Source: Gaeumannomyces sp. JS-464
Lineage: Eukaryota; Ascomycota; Sordariomycetes; Magnaporthales; Magnaporthaceae
DNA: 64,000 nt
Assembly: GCA_002197995.1 (NCBI GenBank)
Contig: NGZR01000002.1
Location: 8,370,001-8,434,000, forward strand
Direction of reading: 5' to 3'
Notes under the pieces: generated by a model
What the model was told of the DNA's origin: nothing
The model's input: the letters and a program-made list of their open reading frames with translations, nothing else
Database searches by the model: none
In this document: positions 45,180 through 56,717 of the stretch, one piece after another
Layout of the letters: every line of letters begins with the position of its first letter
Numbering within the stretch: position 1 is the stretch's first letter
Translations under genes and position numbers: made by a program

Positions 45180-48100
45180 TTCTACCGATACTTTTGTAAA
45201 GCCTCCTAGTAGTTTTCGAGGTTGGTTTTTTTTTCCTACGTGTTTTTTTCGTAACCGTACTTTTTCTATTTAACTAGGTACTTTTTAGGCCTATTTCTCG
45301 GCCTATGGTTTAAAATTTTTTCGATTTCGTACTTTTATTCCGGGTCGATTTCCATTAACTCGTCGCTTTTAAACCCCGATAGCGCTGGTTTAAATAGGGA
45401 AACGTAAAAAACCGGGTGGGATTTTATGGTTAGCGGTAGTCGGAGTTTGTAATTTACGTTCGAAACCTTTTTAATACTTTAAACGGTCCTAATTTTTTTG
45501 GTTTAGTTTGTCGCTCGGTCGTTTCGTTTTAATATTTCGTCGAAAAAGATAAACGTTCCCCTTTTTTAAAAGTCGGTTTTTCGATCTTTTTTTTGTTTAT
45601 TTAAGTAGCTATGCGGTGCCGTAGCTTTTTTAGCTTTGCTTGGAAGTGTTTATGCAGTTTGGTAAGCTTCGTTATTTGTATTTCCGCTACTAAGGCATAT
45701 TTTCCTGCCTTAGGTTTTTTTATACGTTATAAATGTAAACCCGTAGTTCGTATAAAACGGTGTAATTCCTATGCTTTTATAAATTAAATTGTTACAAGCG
45801 AATTAAGTTATAGGAAGTAGTTATACCCAGTCGTTTTGTTTATAATTAATATAATAACGTAAATATTGCTTTATAGTTTAATTCGTTCGCTTCGTTTATC
45901 CATTTGTTTAAAAGTGGTAAGCTGTGGATAAAAAGTGCTTTGCTTTTAACCTGCTCGTAAACCTTTTCCAAAATTTGCTTGTAAATAGCTTGTTTTTATC
46001 CGTAATTAAGCGGTTTAGCGTGCCGTATTCCGCTATTACATGCTTAATAAAAACGTACGTTAGTTTTATAACGTCGCTGCTTTTTTTGTATGGTAAAAAT
46101 AAAGCGTATTTGGTAAACCTATCCATTACTACTAATATATTATCGTACTTTATTTTAATTATCGGTTTTTTAAATTGGGAAAGTTTAATAACGAAATTTA
46201 TAGTAACTTTTTGCCATGCTTCGCTCGGCGTTAGTAATAGCTGCAAAAGCTTATAAAGCTTATATTTACTAGCCTTATTTTTAGCGCAGCTTTCGTAATC
46301 TTTTATTGCGTTTTGTATTTCGGCTTAAGTTTTTACGAACCCGTAATATTGTTATAATTGTTTCCACGTTTTTTTTACACTTTAATAGCCGTATGCCAGC
46401 TGGCTGTAAATTTGTTAAATTTTTTTTAGGGTTTAAACTTTTCCCTATTGGACCGTTTTAACGAAAATCCTTTATACCAAAACCAAAAATCCGTTTAGTT
46501 TTTTTGCTAGGATTATTCGTGTTTTTTTAGGTATTGCAACCTGATGGTCCGGTCGTCGGTTTAAAGCGTCCGCTTGGCCGTTTTCCGACCTTTTCCGATA
46601 TTCGATCCGAATATCGTAGTTTTGCAAAAATTCGTTCCAACGGATTTATCGTTTATTTAAGTTTTTGCTTATAGTAAAGTATATTAGGTTTTTAATCCGT
46701 GTATACCATAACCTAATGTTTTGCTTTATAAAGGTATAGCCGCTATTTTTTAAATGTTTAAATTATCGTTAAAAGTTTTTTATCGTAGATTTAGTAGTTT
46801 AACTCGGGTTTATTTAACTTTTGTAAAAAAAACGCGTAAAGGTATAACCGTCCCTAGTCGTTTTGCTGTCCGAGCTGGCCGCCGATCGTGTAATTCGACG
46901 CGTCGGTTTTAACTTCGAAAGGTTTTTTTAGGTTTAAAAATGCTAATACTAGTTTTTTTAATACGGCGTTTCGTAATTGTTCGAAAGCTTTTTGTTTTTG
47001 CTTTCCCTAATAAAACTAATGGTCGTTTTTGATAAGGTTCGTAAATAATATAGCGATTTTGTTATAATTACGGATAAACCGTTTGTAAAAGTTTAAAAAC
47101 CTTAAAAACCTTTGTATTTTCGTAACGTTTTTAAATATAAGCCATTTTTTAACTTTTTTAACTTTTTTAGGGTTTATATAAACCTGTCCAAATGTAATTA
47201 TAAATTTTAAAAAAGCGACTTTTTACGAATGCCATTCGCATTTTTCTGGTTTAACGAGGAGCTTTGCGTTAAGCAGCTTTTAAAGCATTTATACACGTGC
47301 TGTTTGTGCTTTTTATCGTTTTCGAAAAAATCAGGATATTATCCAGGTACGCGAAAATAAAAATGTCGAAATGCTCGCGTAATATATAATTAATTATTTT
47401 TTGGAACGTAATTAATGCGTTAGTAAGCCCGAAGGTTATTATTAAAAATTCGTAACATTTAAACCTTGTTTTAAAAACCGTAAGCCATTTTTGGCCCTTT
47501 TTAATTCGTATTAAGCTATAAGCTTTCCGTAAGTTTAAAGCCGTAAAATATTGGGCTTTGCCGAGCTTATCGCGCAGTTTGTCGATAAAAGGCAAAAAAT
47601 ACCGATCTTTTATCGTAGCCTCGTTTAACGGGCGGTAATCGACGTATATTCGTTCCGTTTCGTTTTTTTTCCTTTTTTATAGGATCCCGTATCCTATTAA
47701 AAAATCGAAAGGTTTAATATATCCCTTTTGTAAGTTTTTTTTAGCTGTTTTTTTAACACTTTTATTGCCGAAAGCTAAGCTGGTATAGCTTTTGGTATTT
47801 AAATTACGTGTTTGGTTTAAGTTTAATTTTAAAATCGAACGGTTTATATTCGGGAAGCACCGTTTTTAGGTTTTTCCAAACAATTTCTCGTATTTGTAAT
47901 TTCCTCCGGAATATTTGCGAGTTGTTTTTTAATGTTGGTTAAATTGTTTTGGTCGTTTTCCGCTTTGGATAATCGCGTACTCGTCGATGCTAAATGCAAA
48001 AGTGGATTGCCAAGTTTTGCCACCGTTATAACCTCTTTTCGTTGCTTTTTATGTTTACGGTTTGGGGTTCGTAATTGGTAAACCGTTTTAGTTATTCGTA

Positions 48101-49560
48101 GTTTTTTTTATTAAACCTGGCCGGTAGCCCAATTTATCCGTAAATTGTTTTTTTTAAGCCAAAAAATTCCGAAAATTACGTTCTTCCCTTTTATATCCAG
48201 CTTATCCAGTATAATAGTAACGTTTTCCCCGTTCCGGGTGCGTAATATTATTAGCTGTGTTTTTCGGTCGATTTATCTTTTATTATAAACGACAGGTATC
48301 TTTTTAACCGTTTTTAGTTGGTACGGTTAACGTTTCCGATTCGTAGGAATGCTATAACCGTTTAACCGCTTATAGCGATATATAATCGCTTTATACTTCG
48401 CAATCGATTATTATTTTTAACCTTTTTCCTTTAATATTCCATTCGGAATGTTAATAGGTTATACGGTTAATTCGATTTTGCTATCGCGAAGGTTTTTATT
48501 AATTTTCCCTTTTTTCCATTCCGTGCCTTCCGTTCGGGTGGTTTTTTTAGTTTTTTAGTAAAGGGAACAAGTACCGCACGTTCGTCCTTTTGTCCGGGTC
48601 GAACGGTACGTACGCTCGCGCGATCCTTTAATGCCAGGCTTTCGCCTTTTGTGCTATATGTTTTTTGCATTCCGTAATTTCGCACTTTTCCCAATCGAGC
48701 GTTTTAATAACACATAGCATTGGGTACCGTTCGCTAGGTTTAAAAACTGCGGTAAACTTGCCGATTCGGGCTGGCTTTTACCGTGGCAATTGGAATGCTA
48801 AACGGGGCTTAACTTTTGGCTTATTTTTTAACTTTCGTAAAAAGAAATCGTATTTAAGCTTGGGTTGTAAATGGAATTTGCATTTCCCGTAAATGCATTT
48901 TGCTTAAAAAAGGTACAAATGTTCGGGGTGTTTTATATTAACGCTAAAGTAGTCCTCGGGTTTTAGCGCAGCTTTGCCCGGCTCGCTTATGTTGTTAAAC
49001 CGGTAGCCAGCGTATTTAACCTTTTGCTGGTCGTTAAACTATAATAAAAGTTAACCGTTATTTCCGTCCGCTAAAGTAGCGTAATATAATAAGCTATTTA
49101 AATGTTTTAAAATTTTAACGTTTTAAAAATATATCGAAATATCGAAAGGCGTAAACGCGTGCTAGCCTTTCCAGCTCGCCTGCTTTTCGCGAATTATAAA
49201 TACGGAGGTTTCGCTATTCGAGCTTTCCGTTTGCTTTTAAAATTCGGCCGTTTTAAAGTTTTAACCATTTTGGTCCATTTTAACGTTAATATCGGGGTTT
49301 TCCGATTTTCGAAAAAGGTGTGTTTAATTTAAAAGCTTTTTTTAGGCTTTTCCTTTTTTCGAACCATTTGCTAAGGTTGCCCTTTTTTAAGTTTTACGAA
49401 AGGCGGCGTCGTTTTTTCCTTTTAAGTTCGTAAACCCGGAAGCGACGCGCGGCTTTTTTTCGTTATCGTACTCGAATTTCGTAGTTTTAAGCATGCAAAT
49501 GCTTCGTGGTTTTCAAAGGTATTATTTAATAGCCTTTTTGTCGAACTAGTATATAATGCA
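45180..49560 (-). pseudogene. pol of chromovirus copy 2
   Basis: Read from high to low coordinates. The reverse transcriptase has an open piece at 47595-47269 (MPFIDKLRDKLGKAQYFTAL, then NLRKAYSLI, then TFGLTNA) with the catalytic box Y-L-D-N at 47338-47349, the second Asp lost. RNase H is about 46950-46600. Integrase has an open piece at 46246-45908 (INFVIKLSQFKKPIIKIKYD, then MDRFTKYALF, YGTLNRLITDKNKLF); the catalytic Asp of DRFTKY and of TDKNKLF are kept. The chromodomain at about 45345-45198 reads KYEIEKIL, KYLVK, KKYGYEKNT with Trp codons changed to TAG. It also contains broken protease and linker sequence above 47900 that I cannot delimit. Confidence 0.75.
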
Positions 49561-50686
49561 CGATTTATCGTAATAGCACGTTTAGCTAAACGTTTTTTCG
49601 AAACACAGCTTTCCCCGTGTTAAGTTTCTTTACGCCCGTTAAAAGTTCGCTATTTGGCGGTTATTATCCCGCTAAAAGCAGTTGGCTTTTATATGGCTAG
49701 CTTGGCCGCATTTAAAGCACTTCCCGTTTTTCGGGTTTTATTTTTGCTTTTTTTGCTGTTTTTATTACTGGTAAACGGCTCCCGCATTAAAGTCCATAAA
49801 GTTTAAATGCGTTTTATAAGCCGTAATAGGTTGCTATTTAGCCTTTTTTTGGTTAACCTTATTATTTTATGCTACACTTTTAAAACCATATCCCTTTTTT
49901 TTTGTTATCGTTCGTACAATTTATCGTTAATGCGAACCGCGTTTTTAACGTAATCCGTGAAAAACTCCGGGCGATTTTGCTTCGCGAGTTTATTTTTTAC
50001 GTTTTCGCGTAATCCGTTGTAAAAGTGCAGTATTAACGTAGCGTTATTCCAGTTAAATTTAATGCTAATCCGTTAAAAGTCCGTTACGTATTTAGCTGTA
50101 AGCTTTCGTTATTTAAAGGCCAGCAAGTTTTTTTCGGCGATTCGGGTTTCGTCGACTATTTCGAACACTTTTCCGACTTTTTTTCCGAAGGTTTCGAAGC
50201 TGGCGAAAATAAATTTGGTGGTTTTTTGGCTACCTTTATATCTTTTAAAGTAATCGCTTTAGGTCGGCTAAAACCACTTTTTCATTTTGCCGTTTAGCTT
50301 AATAGTAGCGTAAGCAACCTTTTTTTTTACTTACGAATTGCTATTTGTAAAATTTAAAATAGCTTTTGCATTTGGTGAAAAACGTTTTAAGCTTGCCGTT
50401 TTCCTTTCCGTAAAGGTCCGGGGACGGGAATTTGTACGCTTTTATTACGATAGGTGCTTTAAAAGTTGCTAGCTTCGCGGTAAACTGCTTTACCTCGTTT
50501 TAACCTTTAGCGATTTTAATTGTTATAAGTTTGAAAAGGTTAGCCGTGTTAGCGGCTTCGTCGAGGTCGTACTTAATACCGTTAAAGGTAAAAACCGTGG
50601 TTTTTTCCTTTTTAGGCTGCTTGCTATTGCTTGCTATAATTGCATTGTTTTCCTTCCAATAAAATACTAAATAAAATTAGTTAAAA
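49560..50686 (-). pseudogene. gag of chromovirus copy 2
   Basis: Counterpart of the copy 1 gag. Starts just inside the 5' LTR. The zinc knuckle at 49719-49678 reads C-F-K-C-G-Q-A-S-H-I-K-A-N-C with all four metal ligands present, better than in copy 1. Stops and frame changes elsewhere. Confidence 0.7.
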
Positions 50687-51095
50687 TGTTACAATTAGGG
50701 GTTTGCTTTTAAAGTAAAGCACTTCGGGGGTAAAAAGGACAATATTATTAATTTGATCGACAAAAGGAATACGCGATTTAAAAAGACAATTTAATTATTT
50801 GCCCTAAGGGATGCTTAAAAGTTAACTTAGGTTAACTAATGCCGAAGCTTTAGTTAAAGCTACTTAAAATAGTAGGAAATCCATTTTTTATATATACGCT
50901 ATTTTTTGCTTTATGCTAGGTTAAATTTGTAGCTTTGTTATAAATTTACAAATTTTTTTTGGATTTATTGCTTTGTTATAAATCCATAAATCCTTCCTGG
51001 TTTACGTAACTTTACGTAACCGGGGCGGGCGGGGGCACCACTTTGGGGCCCCTTTTTGCTTTGCTGTTTTAAAAGCTTGCATGCTGGTCGTAACA
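50687..51095 (-). repeat. 5' LTR of chromovirus copy 2
   Basis: 409 bp, two internal 38-bp units, ending ctggtcgtaaca on + before the cgccg target repeat. Pairs with 43709-44118. Confidence 0.9.
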
Positions 51096-52380
51096 CGCCG
51101 CCGTTATAGTTATTACAACGTCGAAAAGCCGTGGTAAAGCAAAGCTGGTTTAACTTAACAACCGGAAATGGGCTAATATTTTAAAAAGTTAACTGTTGCG
51201 GTTAAGCGGTTTTTTTTTATTATCGTTAAAAGGTAATACCATTTGGCCAATTGGTATTTAAAAACCGACTTTCCACGCGATTAGGTTATCGCAACGAATT
51301 TTAACGGGTAAATTACGAACGAGCTCGGCTTAAAATGGATTCGGCATTTCGATAAACACATTGCATCGCGCGTAAAAAGCCCTTATCGTTTGTTAATGCT
51401 AAACGGTTACGAAAGCTACCACTCGACGGATTTCGAGCTTTATTACCAAAAACATAATATCGTTACGCTTTGTATGCCTTCGCATTTGTTTTACTTTTTT
51501 TAGCCATTTAACGTTAGGTGTTTCGGCCTAATAAAGCGGGCGTACGGTTAACAAATCGAAAACCTAATAAAATTACACGTTAACTACGTAATTAAAGTTA
51601 AATTCCTTTCGGCGTTTAAAGCGGCATTTTTTTAACTTTATAACTAAGGAAAACATTCGAAAAAGCTTTTAAAAGGCTAGCTTTGCTCCTTTTAATCCGA
51701 ATTTAGTTTTGGAAAAGCTGGATGTAAGGCTACGAACTTCGACGCTTTTAAAAAAGCCTTTAAGCGACGCCGAACCTTGGACTTCCAAAAACGCCGCGGA
51801 TAGTTAAAAAAGTAACTTCGCAATCCGAACACATTAAAATTCGAGTTTCCAATTACCGAAACAGCTTTCCGATATTTATGCTAGCGGTTATAAACCAAAT
51901 CGCAAAAAAGACGAAAGCGATAATGCATAAAGTGGCCCTTTTTCGAGCCGAAGTGTTTACGTTTAAAAAGGCGAACGAAGCATTAAGCAAACGCCGAAAA
52001 GCCAAAAAAACACGTGTTTAACTAAAAGGGTTACTTACTATAAACGAGGTACGAAATGTTTTAAACTAAAAGGAGCTAAATAAATAGCTATAGCAAAAAA
52101 TGCGCGATTAAAAGGGTTCGAAAAGGAAGGCGACGGCGATTCGTCGGCGATGTAGCATTTGCGGCAAAAACCGGACATAATGCGCGCATTTGTTAAAAAG
52201 AAGTAAAATGTTCGATGTATATAATTCCGAATAGTTTTAAAGGATTCTTAGCGTTATTAGGTTGGTATGCGCGTTAATTAACCGGAGGTTAAGTGTGAGT
52301 GCGCCATTTAGTGGTGTGCGCCACTCGGTGGTAAACCACGTTAATTAATATTTAAAAATTAACTTTTTACGCAATTAAAT

Positions 52381-54247
52381 TAACGTGGTTTACAAGCGAA
52401 TTGCGCATATAAACGAATCGCGCATTTTCCAATGCGACGCGTATTTCCCACTTTCAATTCCAATTTTTTAATAACCATAAATAAAATCGACGTTTAAAAA
52501 AAGCTAAAATTATTTTCGCTATGTAAATAATCCAATTTAATAGGGGATTAAATTTGCGTTCGGTAATTAAAATTTACGATATTTTTAAATTTACATTGCG
52601 CGATTAACGCGCCGGTAAACTTGCTTAACGCGACATTATGCCCAAATTACGGAAATTAACGAAATCCGAAAAAAAGGCGTTTATTAAATATATCCTCGAG
52701 TTAAATTCCCGCGCATTTCTTCCCCGGCCTTTTAATGTTAAAAATATAGCTAACCGACTGCTTACCGAACGCGACGCGGGCGCCGTCGGCAAAAACTAGG
52801 TCGCGAATTTCGTTAAGCGCCGCGCAAAGCTTAGTACGCGCTAAATTCGAAAGTATAATTACTAAAAAGCCAAATGCGAAAATCCTAAGCTCGTTTTTGC
52901 TTAGTTTAACCTTATACGAAATATTATAAATAAATATAGCATTTAAAATAAAAAACATTTATAACTTTAACGAAACCGGTTTTTTTATAGGCATAATCGC
53001 CGCTATTATAGTTATTATAACATCGGAAGGCCGTAATAAAGCAAAGCTAATTTAGCTTAACAACCGGGAATAGGTACGGTTATTTAAAAGGTTAACTATT
53101 ACGGTTAAGCGATCCCCCTTTTTATTATCGTTAAAAGGTAATACTATTTGGCCAATTGGTATTCGAAAACCGACCTTTTACGCGATTAGGTTATTTTAAC
53201 GAATGTTAACGGGTGGATTACGAACGAGCTCGGTTTAAAATGGATTTAGCATTTCGATAAACATATTATAGCTTATAAGAAAAGGTTTTATCGTTTATTA
53301 GTGTTAAAAGGTTATAAAAGCTACTATTCGACGGATTTTAAGCTTTATTGCCAAAAATATAACATTATTACGCTTTGCATACTTCCGCATTCGTTTTACT
53401 TTTTTTAGCCGTTTAATGTTAAGTGTTTTAATTTGCTAAAAAAGGCGTACGGTCGATAAATTAAAAACCTAATAAGGTTATACGTTAACCACGTAACTAA
53501 AGTTAAATTCCTTTCGGCGTTTAAAGCGGCATTTTTTAACTTTATAACCGAAAAAAATATTTAAAAAAGGGTTCGAAAAGCTGGTTTTGCTCCTTTTAAT
53601 CCGGATTCGGTTTTAAAAAAGCTGGATGTAAAATTACGAATTCCAACTCCCCCGAAAAAGCTTTTAAATAACGCCGAACTTTGGACTTTTAAAACGCTTT
53701 AAACAGCTAAAAACGCAATTTCGCAATCCGAACATATTAAAAATCGGATTTCCAATTACCGGAGCAGCTTTCCGTTACTTATACTATTAGTTATAAACTA
53801 ATTAACGAAAAAAGCTAAAGCAATTATGCATCGGGTTAACCTTTTGGAAGAAAAATGCTTTAAGCTACGAAAGGCGAACGAAGTATTAAGCAAACGCTAA
53901 AAAGCTAAAAAAATACGTATCCGGTAAAAAGGGTTACATATTATTAAAAAAATACGAAATGTTTTAAATTAGCAAAAGCTAAATAAGCAGTATATAGTAA
54001 AAAATGCGCGATTATACGGGGCAGGAAAGGAGGGCAACGACGATTCGTCGGCGATATGGCATTTGCGGCAAAACCGGACATAATGCGCGCATTTGTTAGG
54101 AAAAAGTAAAAACGTCCGGTATATATAATTCCGAATACTTTAAATGGATTTTTGGCGTTATTAGGTTAGCATGCGCGTCGATTAACCGAAAGTCGGGTGT
54201 AAGTGCGCAATTCGCTTATATGCGCGATTCGCTTGTAAACCACGTTA
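52381..54247 (+). mobile_element. pogo copy K
   Basis: TA-flanked (52381-52382, 54246-54247), 1.86 kb and uninterrupted. Left units acaagcgaattgcgca and ataaacgaatcgcgca; right end has the inverted pair. Among the least mutated pogo copies in the window. Confidence 0.88.
52638..54140 (+). pseudogene. transposase of pogo copy K
   Basis: ATG at 52638 (MPKLRKLTKSEKKAFIKYIL, the N-terminal DNA-binding start). The first catalytic Asp is Asn (AAC 52969-52971, NFNETGF). The second region reads LKVIKATIRR where LDGHESHH is expected, so it is destroyed. Towards the end RRYGICGKTGHNARIC (near 54048-54100) is a CCHC zinc knuckle with all ligands. In-frame TAA/TAG and frame changes occur throughout. Family length from this ATG would be about 490-500 residues. 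Confidence 0.8.
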
Positions 54248-54545
54248 TTATAACGAGCGTTAATAAATAAATTACGAACGAGTTCGATTTAAAATAAATT
54301 TAATATTTTAATAAACATATTATAATCCGTTTTACAAAGTTTTATCATTTATTAGTATTAAACGGTTATAAAATTTACTATTTAACGAATTTAAATTTTA
54401 TTGCTAAAAAATAACATTATTACGTTTTATATACCTTTACATTCGTTTTACTTTTTTTAACTACTTAATATTAAATGTTTCGGTTTAATAAAACGGGCGT
54501 ACAATTAACAAATCGAAAATTTAATAAAATTACACGTTAACCACG

Positions 54546-54993
54546 TGTTACAATTAGCATGTAAACCTTCGGGATAGTAAAGCAAAAAAGGGTTCCGAAG
54601 TAGTGCTTTCGCCCCGCCCCGGTTACGTAAAGTTACGTAAACCAAAAGGGATTTATAAATTTGTAATAAAGCAATAAATCCAAAAAAGAATTTATGGATT
54701 TGTAATAAAATAATAAATTTAAAAAGGATTTATGGATTTATAACAAAGCTACAAATTTAACCTAGTATAAAGCAAAAAGCAGCGTATATATAAAAAATGA
54801 ATTTCCTATTGTTTTAGGTAGCTTTAACTAAGGCTTTAACATTAGTTAACTTAAGTTAGCTTTTAAGCATCTTTTAAAGCAAACAATTAAATTGTTTTTT
54901 TAAATCACGTGTTTTTTTATTAACCAAATTAAAAATACTATTTTTTCCACCCCCGAAGTGCTTTACTTTAAAAGCAAACCTTTAATTGTAACA
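54546..54993 (+). repeat. solo LTR of the chromovirus family
   Basis: 448 bp, tgttacaattagcatg to tttaattgtaaca, three internal 38-bp units as in copy 1. Flanks ccacg (54541-54545) and ctacg (54994-54998) fit a target repeat with one C-to-T change. No internal sequence, so it is the product of recombination between the two LTRs of a former copy inside element B/C. Confidence 0.85.
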
Positions 54994-55752
54994 CTACGTA
55001 ATTAAAATCGAGTTTTTTTTAACGTTTAAAACGGCATTATTTAATTTTATAACTAAAAAAAATATTTAAAAAAGCTTTTAAAAAGCTAGTTTTGCTTTTT
55101 TTTAATTTAAAATTAAGTTTAAAAAAGCTGTATATAAAGTTACAAATTTTAACGCTTTTAAAAAAGCTTTTAAACAACGTTAAACTTTAAACATTTAAAA
55201 CGTTTAAAATAGTTAAAAAAGCAATTTTATAATCCGAATATATTAAAATTCGAATTTTTAATTACTAGGGTAACTTTTCGACATTTATTAATATAATTAT
55301 AAATTAAATTGCAAAAAAAGCGAAAGCGATTATACACGATGTAACCTTGTTTTAAGCCGAAATTTTTACGTTTAAAAAAGCGAATAAAACATTAAATAAA
55401 CGTTAAAAAGCTAAAAAAAACACGTGTTTAATTTAAAAAGTTACTTATTATTAAAAAAAGTACAAAATGTGTTAAATTAAAAAGCGTTAAATAAATAGTT
55501 ATAATAAAAAATAAGCGATTATAAAAGTTAAAAAAAAAGGCAACGACTATTTGTCGGTAATATAACACTTGCGGTAAAATTAAATACAATGCGCGCATTT
55601 ATTAAAAAAACGTAAAAATGTTTAATATATACAGTTTTAAATAGTTTAAATAAATTCCTAACGGTATTAAATTAACATACGCGTTTATTTACACGAAGTT
55701 AAGTGTTAATAATCCACTCGCTTATTTAATCCACTTATTTATAACCACGTTA

Positions 55753-56511
55753 TATATTTTAACGTTGTAAATGCATATAAATTTATTGCATTAAATTTTA
55801 TATAATATTTGTAAAATTATTACCGTTTTTTATTTACATAACATTTGTATATAATTTTTAACTTTTAATATATATGTAAAATTATTACCCGTAAAAGTTT
55901 TTAAATAACCCGTTATTATTACTTTAAAAAAATGGGCTTTTAAATTTTAAAATCCCTTTTAAAAAGTATTTTTGCGATTTTTATTCGATTTTTAATTGAG
56001 TTGCAAAAACTATGCGTTTATATAGGAAAGTAAGTGGCTAATAATAGGGATAGCTAATAAAAAGTGCGTTAACTTACCACCGTATAACACTCCGAGCGAC
56101 GTTAAACGTTATAACGATTTTTAACATAGCTAAAAGCGTTATCCAAAAGTATTACGTGTAGCCCACTTAGCTTTACTGTTTTAAACTTAAGCAACTTGCT
56201 TAAATCTTCTCGCTACGCGAACTTAAATAGTAAACAAGCAGTGCAAAACAATAACACTTTTACGGTATAACCTTTCCGCACTTTTTACAAACGCTTTAGC
56301 CGGTTTTTATTTTAACGCTAAAAGTTAAAACGTTTTTTAATATAGCGCTAAGCGTTTAAACTGCTTTTTAACATAGCGCTAAGCTTATAATGACTATTAA
56401 CGCGACACTAGTTATGCTATTAAACTTTAAAACCAAAAGAGAAATAATTTTAAACGTAAGTTTTAAACGCTTTTATAGCAATATGTATAACTAAATATAA
56501 GTAAAGATTAT
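55753..56511. other. AT-rich DNA without genes
   Basis: No coding signal. Contains two copies of a short motif (atagcgctaagc near 56343 and 56371) and a weaker third near 56125. Origin unknown; it has normal CpA frequency in parts, unlike the elements on both sides. Confidence 0.45.
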
Positions 56512-56717
56512 TATTACAATTAAAAGTTTGCTTTTAAAGTAAAGCACTTTAAAAGTGGGAAAAACAGTTTCGCTAATGCCGGTAAATAAAAAAACACGTA
56601 AGTTAAAAAAACAATCCGATTATTTGCCTTAGGTAATGCTTAAAAGCTAACTTAAGTTAATTAATGCCGAAGTTTTAATTAAAACTATTTAAAATAATAG
56701 GAAATTAATTTTATATA
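56512..56717 (-). repeat. chromovirus LTR fragment
   Basis: 206 bp matching the start (on the + strand) of the - strand LTRs at 43709 and 50687: tattacaattaaaagtttgc, then aagtaaagcactt, atgccgaag. It is cut where copy M begins and does not resume after M, so the rest was deleted. Confidence 0.75.

Larger units (their letters stand above)
43709..51095 (-). mobile_element. Ty3/gypsy chromovirus copy 2
   Basis: 7387 bp on the - strand. LTRs 43709-44118 and 50687-51095; exact 5-bp target repeat cgccg (43704-43708 and 51096-51100). Reading from high to low coordinates: gag with knuckle, RT, RNase H, integrase, chromodomain, then a hairpin, tRNA-like segments and T run, then an antisense ORF (on +) before the 3' LTR. 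Same family as copy 1, but LTRs are one internal repeat unit shorter. Less damaged than copy 1; several pol pieces over 100 codons are open. Confidence 0.92.
43089..52343 (+). mobile_element. pogo copy I, hit by chromovirus copy 2
   Basis: Left TA 43089-43090 (shared with H), right TA 52342-52343. Units accaccgagtggcgca and accaccgaatagcgcg at the left, with inverted counterparts at the right. Net length about 1.86 kb without the retroelement. The start codon is ATA instead of ATG near 43347. The first catalytic Asp is kept (GAC 43675-43677). It is interrupted at 43709-51095 and resumes with the cgccg target repeat (51096-51100). Same end type as E. Confidence 0.85.
32156..55752 (+). mobile_element. 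outer Fot1/pogo element of a nest (copy B/C)
   Basis: The left end (TA 32156-32157, then ACGTGGTTT) and the right end (AACCACGT, TA 55751-55752) are inverted and carry the same paired unit type (left second unit aataagcaaatggatta; right, read inward, related to aagtggatta). Between them are complete insertions D (with E), F (with G), H, I (with chromovirus copy 2), K and a solo LTR. Removing these leaves about 2.7 kb. The extra 0.86 kb is a duplicated 5' part (32869-33731). The host pieces are 32156-33731, 37438-37496, 41217-41225, 52344-52380, 54248-54545 and 54994-55752, and read continuously. The transposase starts at ATG 32552 (MFKLRKLTKF) and is broken throughout. Confidence 0.75.

Noticed and set aside
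32156..55752. A CRISPR-like array or satellite
   Set aside because: Repeats recur at irregular, kilobase-scale distances and are explained by nested transposons; no regular repeat-spacer pattern exists.
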